Origin: Limanda limanda
Lineage: Eukaryota; Chordata; Actinopteri; Pleuronectiformes; Pleuronectidae
DNA: 64,000 nucleotides
Assembly (NCBI RefSeq): GCF_963576545.1
Contig: NC_083651.1
Coordinates: forward strand, 18,351,748 to 18,415,747
Direction: 5' to 3'
A program made the translations under genes and the position numbers. Position 1 is the first letter of the stretch; every line of letters begins with the position of its first letter. Below are positions 37,792 through 52,450 of this stretch, piece by piece. Below the pieces are notes generated by a model. The model had not been told where the DNA came from, ran no database searches, and saw only the letters and a list, made by a program, of their open reading frames with translations.

Positions 37792-39458
37792 CTAGCAGAG
37801 AGAATCACACAAAGCATTACTATATATAATACACAGGCTACATTCACCCTTAAAAACATTTGTCAATTTTGTCTCTTATGTTTGTACATAAAAACAGATC
37901 AGGACACGTGAGAGTTACATTTTATAATTTTGTTGACATCCCCTGAACTGTTTTGGCAGAAGTTACTGTATAAATCATGTTAAGCAGCAGAAATTAAACA
38001 GGGTGTGTGTATTTGAATAAGTCAAATGGCAGGGTGGTCTGGGATGCGGCTTAACACAGAGATTAGATTTGAACGCCTGCTCTATTGATTACAGTGATGG
38101 GGGTGAAGGGAGGCGGATGTCGGAGGTTAGCGTGTGTCCGTCTTTCAATCAACTTTAATTGTTTTCCTCAGAGAGGGAGGCTTTAAAACAACAAACAGCA
38201 GAAGAAGAGGATGAAGGATAAATTAAAAGAGACTTCACGTCGGTGTAAGGAGAACCCCAAGGACGCATTTGTTTACTATGTTTACAAGGTTTTGAGATCT
38301 GGTCCAATAGAGCAGAAGAGTTTCTCAGGAACTCAACTAAAACTGCAATTTGTGCAGAGTTAAGTTCCTCTCTCAGGAAATAAAACCTGAATCAATGCTA
38401 AAGTCTATTGTTTGTTACTGTGGACTTTTTTACAACATGTCAATGGTGTGGTCTGAAACATTAATTCAGTAATATTGTATCACAGCGAGCAGCCAAACAC
38501 CAAAAAACATCAACAGCAGATAACAAGGTCACTCGCTGCAGCTTCAAATGAGCATCCAGGAAAATACCAGAGGAACTGCCACTGTGCAAACATTACAATG
38601 GCCTCTAGCTACACTAATATCCAATACTAATTTCTAAAACTAAAACATTTCCCAATAGTTATTTTGAATGTCTGATTCTACGAAGGAATCTCAGTGTCAA
38701 GTCAAACCACAAAGAATGTCAATTTGAAAATACACTAGTAATATGAATCATTATTAAAATTCATTATATCACAAGAAGGCTAGATTTTGTTCCTGTGGGG
38801 AATAACAGAAGATCATTGAGTGGTTGCTTGTGTTAAAATGAGATATGTGGAGCATCTTGTTAAGATATACTTTAGTTTAAAAGAGAATGATCTTTTGGTT
38901 CATCAGCAGCACCTTATCACAAGTATCAGGACTGTGAAAAGATTTCTTCAGTTTATTCTGAAGAATCTACAGGGACGAGTGGTCGACTGTGAGGACAATG
39001 AGGGTTAGATCTGCGTGCTGTTCAAAGAGGCTTCGCAGTTTCTGTGGAAACAATGAGATGGTTCAAGATTTCCGATCCAGGAGGAGAGGAACTCTGGTGA
39101 CCATGGTTTCTCTTTGCTTCTTACTTCCAAAAGATTTTCTTTCCTTTTTCTCAAAATGTCATGACTTTTTTCTCAATCAGGACTCTATTCATATAATGTG
39201 ATTCTTTTCTTATTAAATTGCCACCTCTGGTCATAATAATTTGACTTTTTTTCTCATTAAATTACAACTTTATTCTTGTATTATTATGACCTTCTCAATT
39301 ATACATATATTAAATTTCATTTTTCTTCTTCAATGTGGCCCTAATACTGAACAGAAAAACAGAAGTCAAAGAGTCCAGCCAAGAAATGGTCAAACCTTCA
39401 TATGACTTTATAGATATTTGTGTTTTTCTTCATCTGACAGTGTAAATAACTTGATTAC
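37792..39458 (-). other. erbb4 intron
   Basis: Holds the inverted AT-rich repeat copy at 39170-39352. No other feature recognised. Confidence 0.7.
39170..39352 (-). repeat. AT-rich fish interspersed repeat, copy 2 (inverted)
   Basis: Its reverse complement begins 'agtattagggccacattgaa' and continues with 'gtcataataatacaagaata'-like units, as in 3045-3210. Confidence 0.6.
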
Positions 39459-39614
39459 CTTTCCTCCATCAGCATTGTATTCCTTCTCATTAACATCCAG
39501 CAGGCGAGTGAGGCCGAAGTCTGTGATCTTGATGTGGTTGGGAGATTTGACCAGGACATTGCGGGCTGCGAGATCCCTGTGGACCAGCCGACGCTCCTCC
39601 AGATACATCATCCC
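39459..39614 (-). CDS. erbb4: erbb4 kinase catalytic-loop and activation-loop exon
   Basis: It encodes [19 protein letters not shown], then [20 protein letters not shown] and [18 protein letters not shown] is the tyrosine-kinase catalytic loop (Asp base, Arg, Asn), DFG binds magnesium, and EYNADGGK carries the activation-loop tyrosine, so the visible catalytic residues are intact. The residue after DFGL is Thr where ErbB kinases generally have Ala. The acceptor is TTGCAG, preceded directly by a (TG)70 tract in place of a normal pyrimidine tract. The donor is AAG/GTAATC at 39458. It is 156 bases, phase 0. This is the first erbb4 exon found in the window; the N-lobe exons are further right, outside it. 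Confidence 0.95.
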
Positions 39615-39618
39615 CTGC

Positions 39619-39762
<144 letters not shown>

Positions 39763-41192
39763 CATTACCAATTCTATTCATTTGATATACAATACATACA
39801 TCTGCAGGCCTGAGCGAGCAGCAGTGTGCAGCAACCTGCGCTGCTCCACACACATGCAAGTCTGACTCCTGTTCAACATCGCCATCTGTCTTCATCATCA
39901 TCATCGTCACCATCATCACTATGATCACTACCACCTCCAAGACCCCATTAGAATTTTTTATAATTACTCGTGTCATCATCATTACCACCAGCACATTGTT
40001 ATTTTCATGGTTATAATTCCCATCAATCAACAAGTAGACTGTGGAAAAGCCCTCGTTATTGCTAAATGCTTGGTGATGCAGTAACAGCTGCATCAACCCA
40101 GAGGCAGGTTTTCAATTAAAAACAGGACTCGCAGAAGAGCGGAGTGTTGGAGGAACACATTTCATACAATACATTTACTGAACAATTAAGAAACCACCCC
40201 TCCGCTCTTTCTCCCTGTCCCTGCTTTAATTAATGATGATTATCTGCGTTGGAAAGACAAAATAATGCAAAGGACAATTCTCTGTAACATCAGCATCACA
40301 TTCACAATCAATCCACAATATTCATTTCCAGAGAACGTTTGCAATGTTGTCCCCCTCAAAGCCGAAAAACCGACAGAGGTGAAAACATAACCTCCTCGGT
40401 GGAGGTAGTGATGCATCTGAGGATGTTGGGATGTGGGAGGTGGCGACGCCTCTCAGAACTTAATCAATCAATACAATCTTGGCGGAAGAGTTTTGGATTA
40501 GTTGGAGGCAGGGAGGCAGACTCCTTTTTTTTACTGATGTTAAAAATTAAAAAAATCTGATCTTATAAAGAAAAATTATAGTTTACCAGCAGTGACCCTT
40601 TAAAAAAAAAAAAATACATTATTCAAAATATATCAACCCCTCTCACACATAAGCAAAGCCCCTTGCTTATATACTTGTACATATACAACTAATAAAGTGG
40701 TGTCAGAGTTTGCATCACCACAGGGTAAGACTGAAAAGTTCAGCGTGACACAATAAGACAAAATTAATCTCTGCATGTAAGTATAAAATGTTTTATTTTC
40801 ACATCTTGTGCTACACGCCAAGACTTGACCACCGTGCATCACTGCAGGAGTGGACCTGCGGAGAAAGACAGATGAGGTGGGGAAAAAATGTAATTGGTCC
40901 AAATATATCAGAAAGCACTTTGTTTGAGGTGTCAAGAGGACAGGAAAATAACACGGGGCCTTGTTTGAAACCATAACAAATTGGATTTAGCTGGGATCGG
41001 CCGCAGTGAAAGGAGGGGGAGAGCTGAGAAGGAGTGGGGGGGTTCGTGAGGTTGAGTGGCGACATTCTAAGAGGTGAGATTACTTTGGTAAAACTATAAT
41101 CACTCCGCCTCATTTGGCTCCCTACCCCGGAGTGAACATGTGGTTCCAGCACACACCTGCACGTTAACACACAAACTCACACGTAGATATGA

Positions 41193-41230
41193 CTGCTTGT
41201 GTGTGTGTGTGTGTGTGTATGTGTGTACAT
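41193..41230 (+). repeat. (GT)n microsatellite, short
   Basis: A GT run with a single interruption, inside the erbb4 intron. Confidence 0.85.
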
Positions 41231-42279
41231 GTGATGGGCAATTGAAAAAAAGGGCTCAAGCAAGCCAAGAAAAGATTATACACGTCAAGCTGGTAGGGAA
41301 TTTTCAACAAGAAATGAAAAGAAAGTGATCCTCCAAACCCTGATCAAATATTTTTCTCCTCCATTCCCAAATGAATCCATATATTTTAGTAAAACAAATA
41401 CTTTATCACCAATAACGGCAATGTAGGGAATGAGGTGAGGAGGTGGTCAGGATGTCTGCGTTCACACCCACCTAGAACACCCCTCCCTGCTGCCATAGTG
41501 GCACTATTTGGTGATAGGTGGTATCAGGTGGGGGGGGGCAGGAAAGCTTTATGGTCGTTCAGGTCGGAGGACGTGTTGGGACTGGACTGGGCTGCATCAC
41601 AGTCGGAGATCCAGCCTGCAGACACGACTGATGAGTTACGACCTGATAATCAAACTAGGTTGCCGTCTCATTCCACTTCATTATCCAGCGTGACTCACTG
41701 GAAGGATGGATGGACAAAGATCGTGTTATGGAACGCCACAGGCTTCTAACAAAGAGGTGCTGTCGGAGGTGTGCTGAGGTGAGATGATTTACCGACAGCA
41801 GGTTCCATCAGTTCCTCGAGACGTTGATACACTGGGAGATGAGCGGCAATGAAAAAGCTTCACTTCAGACAAAGACTTTCTGTGCTTCCTTGTTTTCGTT
41901 TAGCTTTCTGCATGTGTTTATTAGATTGACACTGACTAAACTACTGTATATACAACAATGATGTTGGGGGAATCCTCACAGAGGGAAGCAGGGCCAGACC
42001 CGAAGCTCTGAACAAAATGTGTCATCGGTGATTGATGGGATCAAGAAACCCGGTGAAGTGCACAGCAGGCAAAGTGCTCAAGAGGCCAGTAATTAACAGT
42101 TTACTCAACTGTTGCTCATGTTTGCTTCTGTTTTGTTTTTTATCCGGATCAGCAGCCACTCAGCTGCTGACCATTGTAAAATGGCACTTACTGGTATTTA
42201 TGAACTCATGTGACAATAACAAATATTCAGCATGTGTCAGTGACACAACTTTGACCATGTGTTAACCAATTAAAAGTAC

Positions 42280-42329
42280 GTCCATCCATCCTTTCTCTAT
42301 ACAGCTTTTCCTTTGAGGGGTGGGGGATA
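42280..42329 (-). repeat. Abundant fish interspersed repeat, 3' end fragment
   Basis: On the minus strand it reads CCTCAAAGGAAAAGCTGTAT then a GGATGGATGG end, matching the 3' tail of the family at 141-243. Confidence 0.5.
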
Positions 42330-44928
42330 CAACCTGGGCAGTCTCATATTAACATGTACAGACAAGTTAGATTCTCCAATTAATCAGACCCCTATGTAAA
42401 TATATATATAAATTGATTCAAAGATAGTGGCAAAGGATACTGAACAAAATGTGGTCAGGCAATTGGTGAAATAAAGATGAGGATGAAACAAACAAACAAA
42501 AGTAAACAGAAGTAAACAAGATCTGAACGGTATCATCATGGATGCCACCCAATAGCTTAATGGCTAAAGGTGAATATGCCCGTTGCTCTGAACATTTACT
42601 GCATCATGCTCTCATCTCCTCCCTCACCCTGTTTCCTGTCCTCTTTCGTGTTAACACCAAAGACATAACATTTCTCCCCCTAATTCATCACCATCCCTGA
42701 CCTGAGAACGCAGCCGACTGCATCTCCTGCAACACGGAGTCACTTTGGATCTGTGAACAGATGATAACTGCAGAATCTTATGAATCACTTTGGATTACAT
42801 CAGCAACAAGTGTGAGCTGACTTAACAAGAGCTCATTACACAAAACAGCAGAGCCTCGGACCAGACATCACGCCAGGATAAAGAGAGTGGCAGTGCGGCC
42901 TATGAGTTTAATTAATAGTGGGTAACTGAACCATGATGCTCAGTGTGCTGCAACGTCACTTGATGTTCAAAGTCAGGAGGAGGATACATGGTAATCAGAG
43001 ACAAAGAGGATGTTGAGCAGTGTTGAAACACATCCAGTGATCAGGGATGATTTCAGTCTTCTCTTAATTTTTGTTTTTGCTGTCTGAAGTCTCTTGCATC
43101 GCTCAGAGACCTATACACAGAGGGAGGACTTGAAAAGGATAAAAGGTTGTGGTATGAGGTATCCCATGCTGGCCACTGCCTGCGGCTCCCAAATCCTCGA
43201 GTCCACTTGTGTGTGTGAGTGTGTGTCATGCTTTACACTGCCAGGTTTTTGACAGATTCTTATTTGTACATAAATCCCGGCCGGTAATCTCCTCAATTTT
43301 AGAGACAATTAAGCAGTGGAGGGAGAATGGATGGCTTGGCAACACATGCCTTTTAATTTGCCAGCACAATGACAGTGAGTGGGGGAGGTGATGGAAGTGT
43401 GCAGTGTGGGAAGTGGCTGCAGACGTGCATTAGGAACAATCTATTGATTCTCTTTTTTTTGCGGCCATTTGCTGACCTCCCACGTGGACAGGAAGAGAAC
43501 GACTCAACGCCATGTGGTCCGTAACCACGGAGGATCTGGATGTGACGGGCAGAGAGACGTCGGCTGTAGAAGCTGCATTTCAGGCGAGTCTACCACCAGA
43601 GGAAATCCACGGGCTTCAGTCAGATTCTGATCTGATCGCACCTCCAGTTGAGGGCTGCCTTTCAATCAGTGGGGATCAGGCCTGTGCTCTAAACCCTGCA
43701 CATGAAGCTTTTTAACATGGAAAATGTAAGCCATCGAGGAAAGAAACCTTCAATGTTATAGGAGCAGAAAAACCAAGGCTTCGATTCCCATCATTTCAGG
43801 AAAATACAATTGTAACTAACACTACAAGTTAACTCAGTTCAAGGTGTGTTGTGCCAGCCCTACATTTTCACAGTATAAACAAGTTCTGCCTCAAATACAT
43901 TGACTGAACTGCATGACCTGAATGTGACTTCAGTTAAAGCTTCCCATGATCACCACGGGTGTCATTGAGATGTTGTTTCGTTTGTCTACTCTACTGAGAC
44001 TAGTTAAAACTTAGAAACTCTGCTGGGCAGTGAGGCGGGAGACACTCGCGCCACTAGGTGGGCGGGGCTTAATTCGCCTGTATAGGTGTTTATTTTACCT
44101 GTGCGTCGTATTGCAGGCAGGTGTTAACTTTACACAGTGTGTAGTTGAGCTCTGACACACACAGACTCTGTAATTAAGTCATGTATTGTTATTGTGCCTT
44201 ATAAGCTAATGTTAAATAGGTCTATATTGTAAATGTTTATATTTCTTCATGAGTGATAATGTGTCTTTAGATGTTTGAAGTAAAAACACAGCATAATAAG
44301 TGAATGTATGTTTTATGGACTTTAAAATGCAGTTACACTCAGAGAAATGTTTGTACTTGAAATTGTGTTTAATTTGAATAAGATGCAGTCTGGATGAGGA
44401 ACTGAATGGTCCGTGTCTTTATTGCTGCTGCGTTCAACCTGTTTTCTACAGGTTTACAAATTTTGGTTAACTAGTGCTAATGCAGTTGATAGGTTTGGTG
44501 TCCAACAACCTCTTCCATCTTAAATGTCCACTCTGATCAGACACTGCAGAAGTCACTGTATCCTGCTTGAAGACAAACTGCATGTTTGTCAAAAGTCAAA
44601 ACACTACAGGTAATAGGGTTATGGCGTTCACTGCCCTCTCTACCGTCAAGGGAATTACTGCTCCCCCAGAAAATATTCTGACCTCCCGTCTCTCGGTTAT
44701 TTATGCTCATTTCACGGAGTCGTGCGAACAAAACCTGAGTGGACGGGATTGTCCTCAGATTTGTTTTGTGAAGACAGATTTGGCGGCGAATGGCAAAGGG
44801 CTGGAGATTAAATCAATAGGAGGAGAGTGAGGAGAGGTGGTGACCGTTTTTCACCGACTGGCACTTCCCACTGTTGTTTATCGCGGCGAAGATAGAACAC
44901 ACACAGACATGAAGAGGGAGCTGTCAAC

Positions 44929-44966
44929 ACACGCACACACACGCACACGCACACGCACACACACAC

Positions 44967-44999
<33 letters not shown>

Positions 45000-45000
45000 G
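44929..45000 (+). repeat. (CA)n microsatellite with CG interruptions
   Basis: CA units with several ACGCAC variants. Confidence 0.95.
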
Positions 45001-45174
45001 ATAAATCTATAATCAAGTGATTCATCCTGATGCAATGTTATTCATGAGGAAACACTTCTAATGAGATTGAACATCCTACAGAGGCTCAATAAATCTCTCG
45101 TGTGAACTCTTTCTGTAGTGAGAGAGAGAGAGAGAGGAGAGAGAAACAGACTGTTGGTCTGTGTACTGTATTAC

Positions 45175-45370
45175 TCATGTTGTGGGGACCTGAATCGGTT
45201 TATACACTTACATTCTGGTGAACTGTTTCTTATCGGGACAGAAGGCAAGTCCCCGACACATAAATCACTGCACGTTTTGAGGTTATGATCAGGTTGGGCA
45301 AGCAGCAGTTATGGCTAAGGTTAGAGTAGGTCTCCAGGAAATAGGTGTAAATCAATGTAATGTCACAGAG
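45175..45370 (+). repeat. Dispersed 'TGTGGGGACCTG' repeat
   Basis: 'tgttgtggggacctgaat', 'aggcaagtccccgacac', 'taaggttagagtaggtctcc' and 'aggaaataggtgtaaatc' follow the order of a repeat I recall as widespread in fish and often beside CA/GT microsatellites. Confidence 0.5.
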
Positions 45371-48300
45371 ACAGACTGAGACTCTCAGACTGTGGATTTG
45401 TGAAGGTAGTATTCTGAAGGAGTGGATCTCAGGACTTTGGCATTATTAAAATCATTTTATTACACTATATTATCTTACCTCCCTTACCCCTACTACTACT
45501 TATTAGTATTATTTGCAATGACCCTATTAGGAGGTTTATTATGTATTTTTTGGTTGAGGTGTAAAGTGAGATGAGGCTCACTCCCTTTTTAGACACATCT
45601 GGTGTCTGCAAACAACTAAGAGACCAAGGAGCACAACCGATGACGGTGGTATCATATTTTCGGTGGTGACCCGACACACAGAGTCTATAACCTCTAACCT
45701 CCCTAGCCAGATAGTCTGCCTGAACGTAAGAAAGTGAATCATACAATTAGCAATGAGAATGGACCTAGCTTTAAATAGTAAAGAGCCAGGGAGCGTTCAG
45801 TTTGTCTTGTAACATTATTATTATCAGTACCAGTGCAGTGCCGGATCTAAACCTGCCTGTTTTGACTGGGAATCTTTGTTTAGCTTTTATTTCTAAAAAT
45901 CTAAAAGTGACCTGACTATGGGACTCGGTCCACAGAGGCCTGAAGCAGCAGCGCCGCCGTTCAATTGTTTATTCAAAGTCTCTGTGAAGCTCGACTCAAT
46001 ATGCAGAACCCAAAACTGGAGAATCAATTGTCGTTGCCGATCAAAAACATCACTTACATTGATGAGCCCCAGCCGCCGCTGCTACAGAGCAATGGTCGCC
46101 TGTTTATTCAAAGTTTATCAAAATTGAAATGTTGGAAATTATTTGCCCGTCAACAACACACAAAGACAGAGATTACTGAAATAATGAGATTTATTTGATC
46201 GGTATAGTTGTGGGAGCATGTGAATATCTGTAAAAGTATAACCAGTCCATCTGTCCCCTACCTCCAGTCTTCAGTGGTTTCAATCTTGATTGTTTTTATT
46301 CCCACAGATAAGCTTCCTGTAGTGTGTTTTGTTCAAGTGGGTGCACATAAGACCAAAGTCAAAGTTTATCTCTCCTACACATGAACGTCAGTAGCTAATA
46401 CGAACACTGGAATATAACTTTGCATTGAATAATACAACTGTACGTCTCCTTCCAAGTGTAGAATACTAGGCCCTGCAAAAAAATAAAACAATTTAATTCA
46501 TGAAATGCCTCTCATTCCTGTGAATTAGAGCCATTTCATTCTGAGCACTGAGCACTTAGCAGCAGGAAAACATGACTCGTCTCTGCTGTTTTGCTCTTTT
46601 ATTACGCAGCCTCTCTGGCTCATTTTAACTGGGATGCCAGTGTTTCTGGAGGGCACAGGATGTTTTCTGTGACTTGTCTCCTTTGTGTTTTCACATAGCG
46701 AATAATCATGCAGCTTTTTATTGGCGGTTCGCGACAACATTGCTGCATCTGCTTGACGTTAGCGCATGTTTATGTATGGCGGGGATATAAAAAGATTCCC
46801 GGTGGGCATGGTGGAGAAGAAGGTGAATCACTGTTTAAGGAATGAGGTGAAACAAATCAACGTGGAGGAGAAACGGAGGGGGGGAAAGGGGAGACGAGGA
46901 GGAGGAGGTGATAACACAATAATGATGAAAGCGGTGGGCTTTCATTTCATTTTGAGCTCCCATGTCATAATGAATTTAGAAAATGACATTAGGGAGCAGT
47001 TTGAAAATGAACAATTTGTCTGCACTCAGACTGGGTTAGCTCGGTGTGAGGGGAAACCTTGTCCGTATACATTTATTCTCTCTGATGAATGCTCGGTGCA
47101 GATTCCTCCACCGTACCTGCGGCACAGCGGAGGGTTTGTGAGCACACCGACCGTCTCCTGAGTGTAACTCTGCTGTTACAATATGCAATCATCACTTTTA
47201 ATTAATAATCAGATGGCAAACAGACCTGTACTGGTTATAGAAGAAGATAAGTGAAGATGGTTCCCATATTAAACAGCCTGTGCAACCTTGAATGTGGTTA
47301 TGAGCCGCTCTCAGAAATGCAGGGCTTCTTTCTGAATTGCATAGTGTGTTGGGATGAATGCATAATGCCAGACTATTGTGCCTTTGTCTTTACTCGAGTC
47401 TCTAGTAAAATGATTTGCGACCTTTGGGAGAATATTAGAATATTGTGAGAAAAGCAATATTTGCTATAGTCTGACCTACGCCGACCCTGAAAAGGAAGCT
47501 GAGCTCTTTGCCTGTACCTCGAAAATGTGTATGTAAATATGATGCGCTGCTCAAAACGGGGAGGAAGTGCTGTGTGTCGAGTTATCACACACACAGACAC
47601 ACAAAGACACACACACTTGCCCAGATAATCTTTAACTGTGCACTCAAGAATTCATGGATGCCTCTGAGCCATCAAGCTGAATCTTCATATGGAATTAAGT
47701 CTTAAATCGTTCTCTATCACTGCTGCCTCTGCTTCAGATTAATAAAAGGGGTTACAGAAACAATTCATATGCCAGATGTAGTCAAGCTGATGTCTTTACT
47801 CACCAAGTGACCTATTATATCAATTCTCTGACCTGTGCCCTGATAGAGAAGTGAGGAGAAATACAGTGCTGTAATTAGAAATGATATAAGATGAGTTTGA
47901 AGAAACACAGGAGTGATTAAAAACCTTTAAACTACAGGAAACTTAATAAGAGACACTCAGCAGAGAAAACAATAAGTGTGATAGCAATAATTCATATGCT
48001 TGCATAATAGATTGAGATATATATTTGACTCAGGCAGACTAGAGCTGGCAGTTGATTTATTATTGTAAACAGAGGCAACACGTCGTCCCAATAGCCATCA
48101 ACAAATAAAATCACCCCTCCTCCAAAAAAGGAATAAAGCCGGTGTCTGTGGCCCTCGCAGGACTTTTTTTGTTGTACCCCAGAATTTGAAGAGCTGACTA
48201 ATCTCTTCCATGTCCAACCCCAAAACCAGCATAAGGACTCCAACATACAGGATGTTAACCCAGGAGGTTACTATTTGCGTATTGGCGTTTCTCACTGTAT

Positions 48301-51300
48301 CTCTGAGAAGTAGTTGAAAAGTGTACAGTGGGACACTTGTGTGTTAAAACCTATCTCTCTATTTGGGAAACATCATTTTCTGCAGTCAGGTCAGACATCA
48401 ACTCTACCAGCAGATCCTGTTCAAAGTTCAGATTCTTTTACTAACATTACAGAGGGTAATGGCAGAGTTGATGTTTGTGATCCCATACAAATATAACAGA
48501 ATCATGTTTTTTAAAGAAATATAGTCGGAGATGGTGTTTTTAATGGTTTTCAATGTGGAACATGTGGGAGAGAGGGAGGCTAGTACACGGGTTGCTGAGG
48601 GGCTGTCAAGCCGTCATCACTCTAAATGGGATTCAACCTCTTCGCTGTAACTGTCACTGTGGCAGCTGAGCACGGAATGACCTCACTTGGCCACGGCTGT
48701 TGATTTTTTTAAGTTAACAACCCCTGCTGTCAGAGAATTAATATCTGCTGCCTCCGAACACTGGAGTCAGAATTGAATCCCAGTTCAGCTCATGAATATG
48801 ATGCTCCAGAATCCGACATAAATTCTGTGTTTTATTATCGTCATTTTTTAAACTTCAATATACAGTTATTTCTTACACCACAGAAAGGAGGCGATCGTTG
48901 GCAGCAGAACAACACTTGTGTAAGATAGGATGGGCAATACAAAATTTGAAGATATGAGAGACAGAGGCAGTAACCAAAACACATATTAATAATAATCCAC
49001 AAAGAATCCATTCCTAATGACTTCTAAATTGAGTTTTACCTACAGTATATCACTTTGGTAGTAAATTACATGTTTTTATATATAAGCCTGTTTTGCAGGT
49101 TAAGCATATATTTTATGGACTAAAGCTTTTTAGATATTAAAAGAATATATATTATTATTAACTCCTGTATACATAAGTCTTTTAAGAAATTGTAATGGTA
49201 GTTTGAATAAAGTGAAAATAAATAAAAAATAAATCCGTGACAATAAACAAGAGGAAAGCATCCAGTGCCCTTTGCTCAGGAGAAGAGTGGAGTTAATATT
49301 TTTTGAAGCTTTCTTCCAGCTGGCTCTTATGAATGAATGTATGAAGATAATCCTTTGACCTCACCAGCCACAGAAGGAGGGACAGAGAGAGAAATGCTTA
49401 GACAGAGACAGAACAATGGGACAGCAATGCAAATAAAGCAGATTTGCTAAAAACGGCTTTGGCTGAGAATGAGCTGAAGCTTTACTTGTTTGCCCAAACG
49501 TTGGTGGCTTCAACATGAAGGAATATCCTGCATCGGAGAGATTCATAGTAAGCATGTGGCAGTTATGGACAAGTGCGCATAGTGAATGTGACTTGCCATA
49601 TTTTAGAGGGACTCTTCTACCAGCTCATTATGAAGTCATGAATCCAGTGAGTTAAGTTGGCAAACACTTCCCCAGATGTCTGATATCATAAGGCATATGT
49701 TTGGCTTCAGGGTGATCAGGCTTGACTGAAGAGCATGTTTCCATTTTACTTTGAAAAAAAACAACAATAAGCAAACTGTCTGTGTGCTTTATGGATGTTG
49801 AATCTTGTATCTGTATCCAACCTTTAACCATATCCACTGGTTGCAGATAAGAAAATGGTTTAGTTCTCCTAGCTTCTTTTGAAAGATTAGAGGTCAAATT
49901 TTACATATTTGCAAAATGTTAGTATCAATTATTTATGGTTGTCTTCCATTGTACCTTTGGGTTTGCTGTGTAACAAAACACAGCTTCAATTGGAAACAGA
50001 CTCCCTCTCCCATTTTCAAGCACATTTTCTAGGATTTTTCTGCATTTGGGGGTCTAGGAAAGAAACTGGACACATTGGAAGTCAGGTAAATGGTCTGGCC
50101 ATCAGGGAGTCAAACCAGTGAAAGGACGCTTAGGCCAAATGTGATACTGGCCATAATCATTCGGCTATTAGCTCGCCCCACTCTCCTTTTTAACATATTT
50201 TTGGTTTCACTGTCTCTTTCCTTGACCTGAAGGCATCATAGACGTGCGCAGTTGTCCGTGTGTGTATATATTATTTTATAATGAAAGCAGGAAGCCTAAA
50301 GGTTGCCAGAGTGATTACAGCATATCCTCTCCATGCATGGTCTGATGGGGTCCTGGTGGGATACGGTGTTCAGAGTAACACATTTAAGACCCGACACTCA
50401 GAGGACTTGTGGGAATAAAGAACAAACGCTCTGCAGAAACACATTCATCTCTCCCCTTGTTGACTGAATCCTCTCACAGAGATAGGTCAGAATGAAAGGC
50501 TAAACAAACGTGTGGAAAGGGCTTGTTTCAACAACTCACTCTTCATCTTTTTTTCTGTCTAAGCTTCCACAGGGACATGAGTTCACTTAACCTTTAGTTA
50601 AGTTCAATTCAAAATCCCCGGGCTCCATTTTAAGTTTCAAAGCAAATAAAAAAGGAAAAGAAAGATGCAGAATGTAGAGCAGTGTTAATTCAGAGCAGCA
50701 GACGGAGGGAAACGGGAACCATCCAGCAGCCACTTATGGCACAATAAAATCCTGTCAGTCTTGATGATGGGGACTTGGGGGCCTGCTTTTCATGGCAATG
50801 AAAGAAAATCCATGGATATCACATTTACCTAAATTAAACTTTGAGCACAAACCTCTAAACCCAGTTTGTTTGTCACAGCAATAAATTAAGATATATAGTT
50901 CAGGAACCAGCTGCTTGCCTTGATGTGATTTTAATTTTAGATAATGCTTGATTTTTGCTCTCTATTAAAGTGATAAAAGACGATGAAGCGTAAGACTCCA
51001 GAGCTATAAGGTGTAGACCTCAATATATTATATCATATCCTTGCATTTTTCTGTCACTCTGTTTTGTATTGTTGTACTATATTACGATCTTTCTACCAAA
51101 TGGCTTTTTGTGCTGCAGGTGTACTATCTGTGCCTCAGCCTGGTAGCTATTGCATAGTGCTACACATAGTTATCGCTAACCTGCATTGAACCTGGTTATC
51201 ACAAGATGAATGCTCGTTAACAATACAAGCACCAAGAATTATTTCCACATATTGGTGCTATAACTTCAGATCCTTTATTGATAGCGCGAAGAGAAACAAC

Positions 51301-51378
51301 TACAAACATGAAAGAAAAGGGGGAAAACAGAAAGGTGTGCGAGCGTGTGCCTGTATGACCCAGATTGCACGAGCCTGC

Positions 51379-51411
<33 letters not shown>
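51379..51411 (+). repeat. (CTTT)8 microsatellite
   Basis: About eight consecutive CTTT units. Confidence 0.95.
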
Positions 51412-51412
<1 letters not shown>

Positions 51413-52319
51413 GTCAGTTTACCACCACCACAGAGTCACTAGCACCGCCACCGCCCTGCCAGCACGCCGCTCTGCCAGGTCCCTGCAGGCACCTATGGGA
51501 TCAGGTGGCAGATTCGTAACATACGCCAACAACATGACCTTGTCCTGGAAGGGCCCACTCCAGCCCAGTGATGGGGGCAACAGGGGCCAATGGGGTGAGT
51601 GGGAGTGGTGGAAGAATGAGACACCAGATGGATATGTTAATGTACTTGGCATGGTGTGATCTGCTGCTCTCCCTCTCTGTCTTGCTCTTTCTCTTTTTTT
51701 TTCAGTCTGACTCTGAGACTCTGCCAACGAGTACTCACACGGCGGCAAATCCCATTCTCCAAGTGTTATTAAGAAGCAGAGGACTGGGCAGTTTGTCTCA
51801 GCAGCCAATGAACTGCCGCCACATGATTGGGTTTCTGGCACCCACTGAATCATTTGTGTCCATTTCAATAACAGTAGCCTGTAATTTGCCACATAACAAC
51901 AGAGGGAGCTAAGCTTGCTAATTAAAGCGCTGAAGAACTAATAACAAACAAACAAAATACCCTCATCATGATTGAATGGATTTAAATGCATAATTCTATA
52001 GTGTTTATTGAGATAAAAAAGCTAAAAACTCAACAGCAGCCTCACGGGTATTTGTTGACATTCCTTAACACCCCTAAAAAAAAAGCATTCTTGTTTTGTT
52101 GCAGGCTTGCAGGACTGCTGTTAAATTGCATTGGTATTAGCTCTGGGTACCTAGTGTTGTTGTTTGTGCATTGTCCCTACACAAACACAATTTGTTTCAG
52201 TGAAGCTTGGGCCTGATGCCGAAAAGGACTAAAAACAAAGGTTTCTTTGTTTGAGTTTTCCTAATGTGCAAATTACAGCCAATAGAGGCATCAAATAAGA
52301 TGTATACTACTGATTGTAG

Positions 52320-52450
52320 ATGTAAATGGTAAATAGACCTCATCAATATATGATTTTATACGCAGAACATTTTCTATCACACACCGTTCATAGTGTTGTA
52401 TCTTGCCCAAGGGCACTTTGGAATTCAGAAGATTGAACAATCAAGCTTCA
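52320..52450 (+). repeat. Degenerate fish interspersed repeat
   Basis: 'gtaaatggtaaatagacc', 'tcacacaccgttcata' and 'cttgcccaagggcacttt' resemble, in order, a common fish repeat; diverged and interrupted. Confidence 0.4.

Noticed and set aside
43512..43715. 67-residue frame in a GC-richer patch
   Set aside because: Reads smoothly but has no homologue I recognise and no adjoining splice structure.
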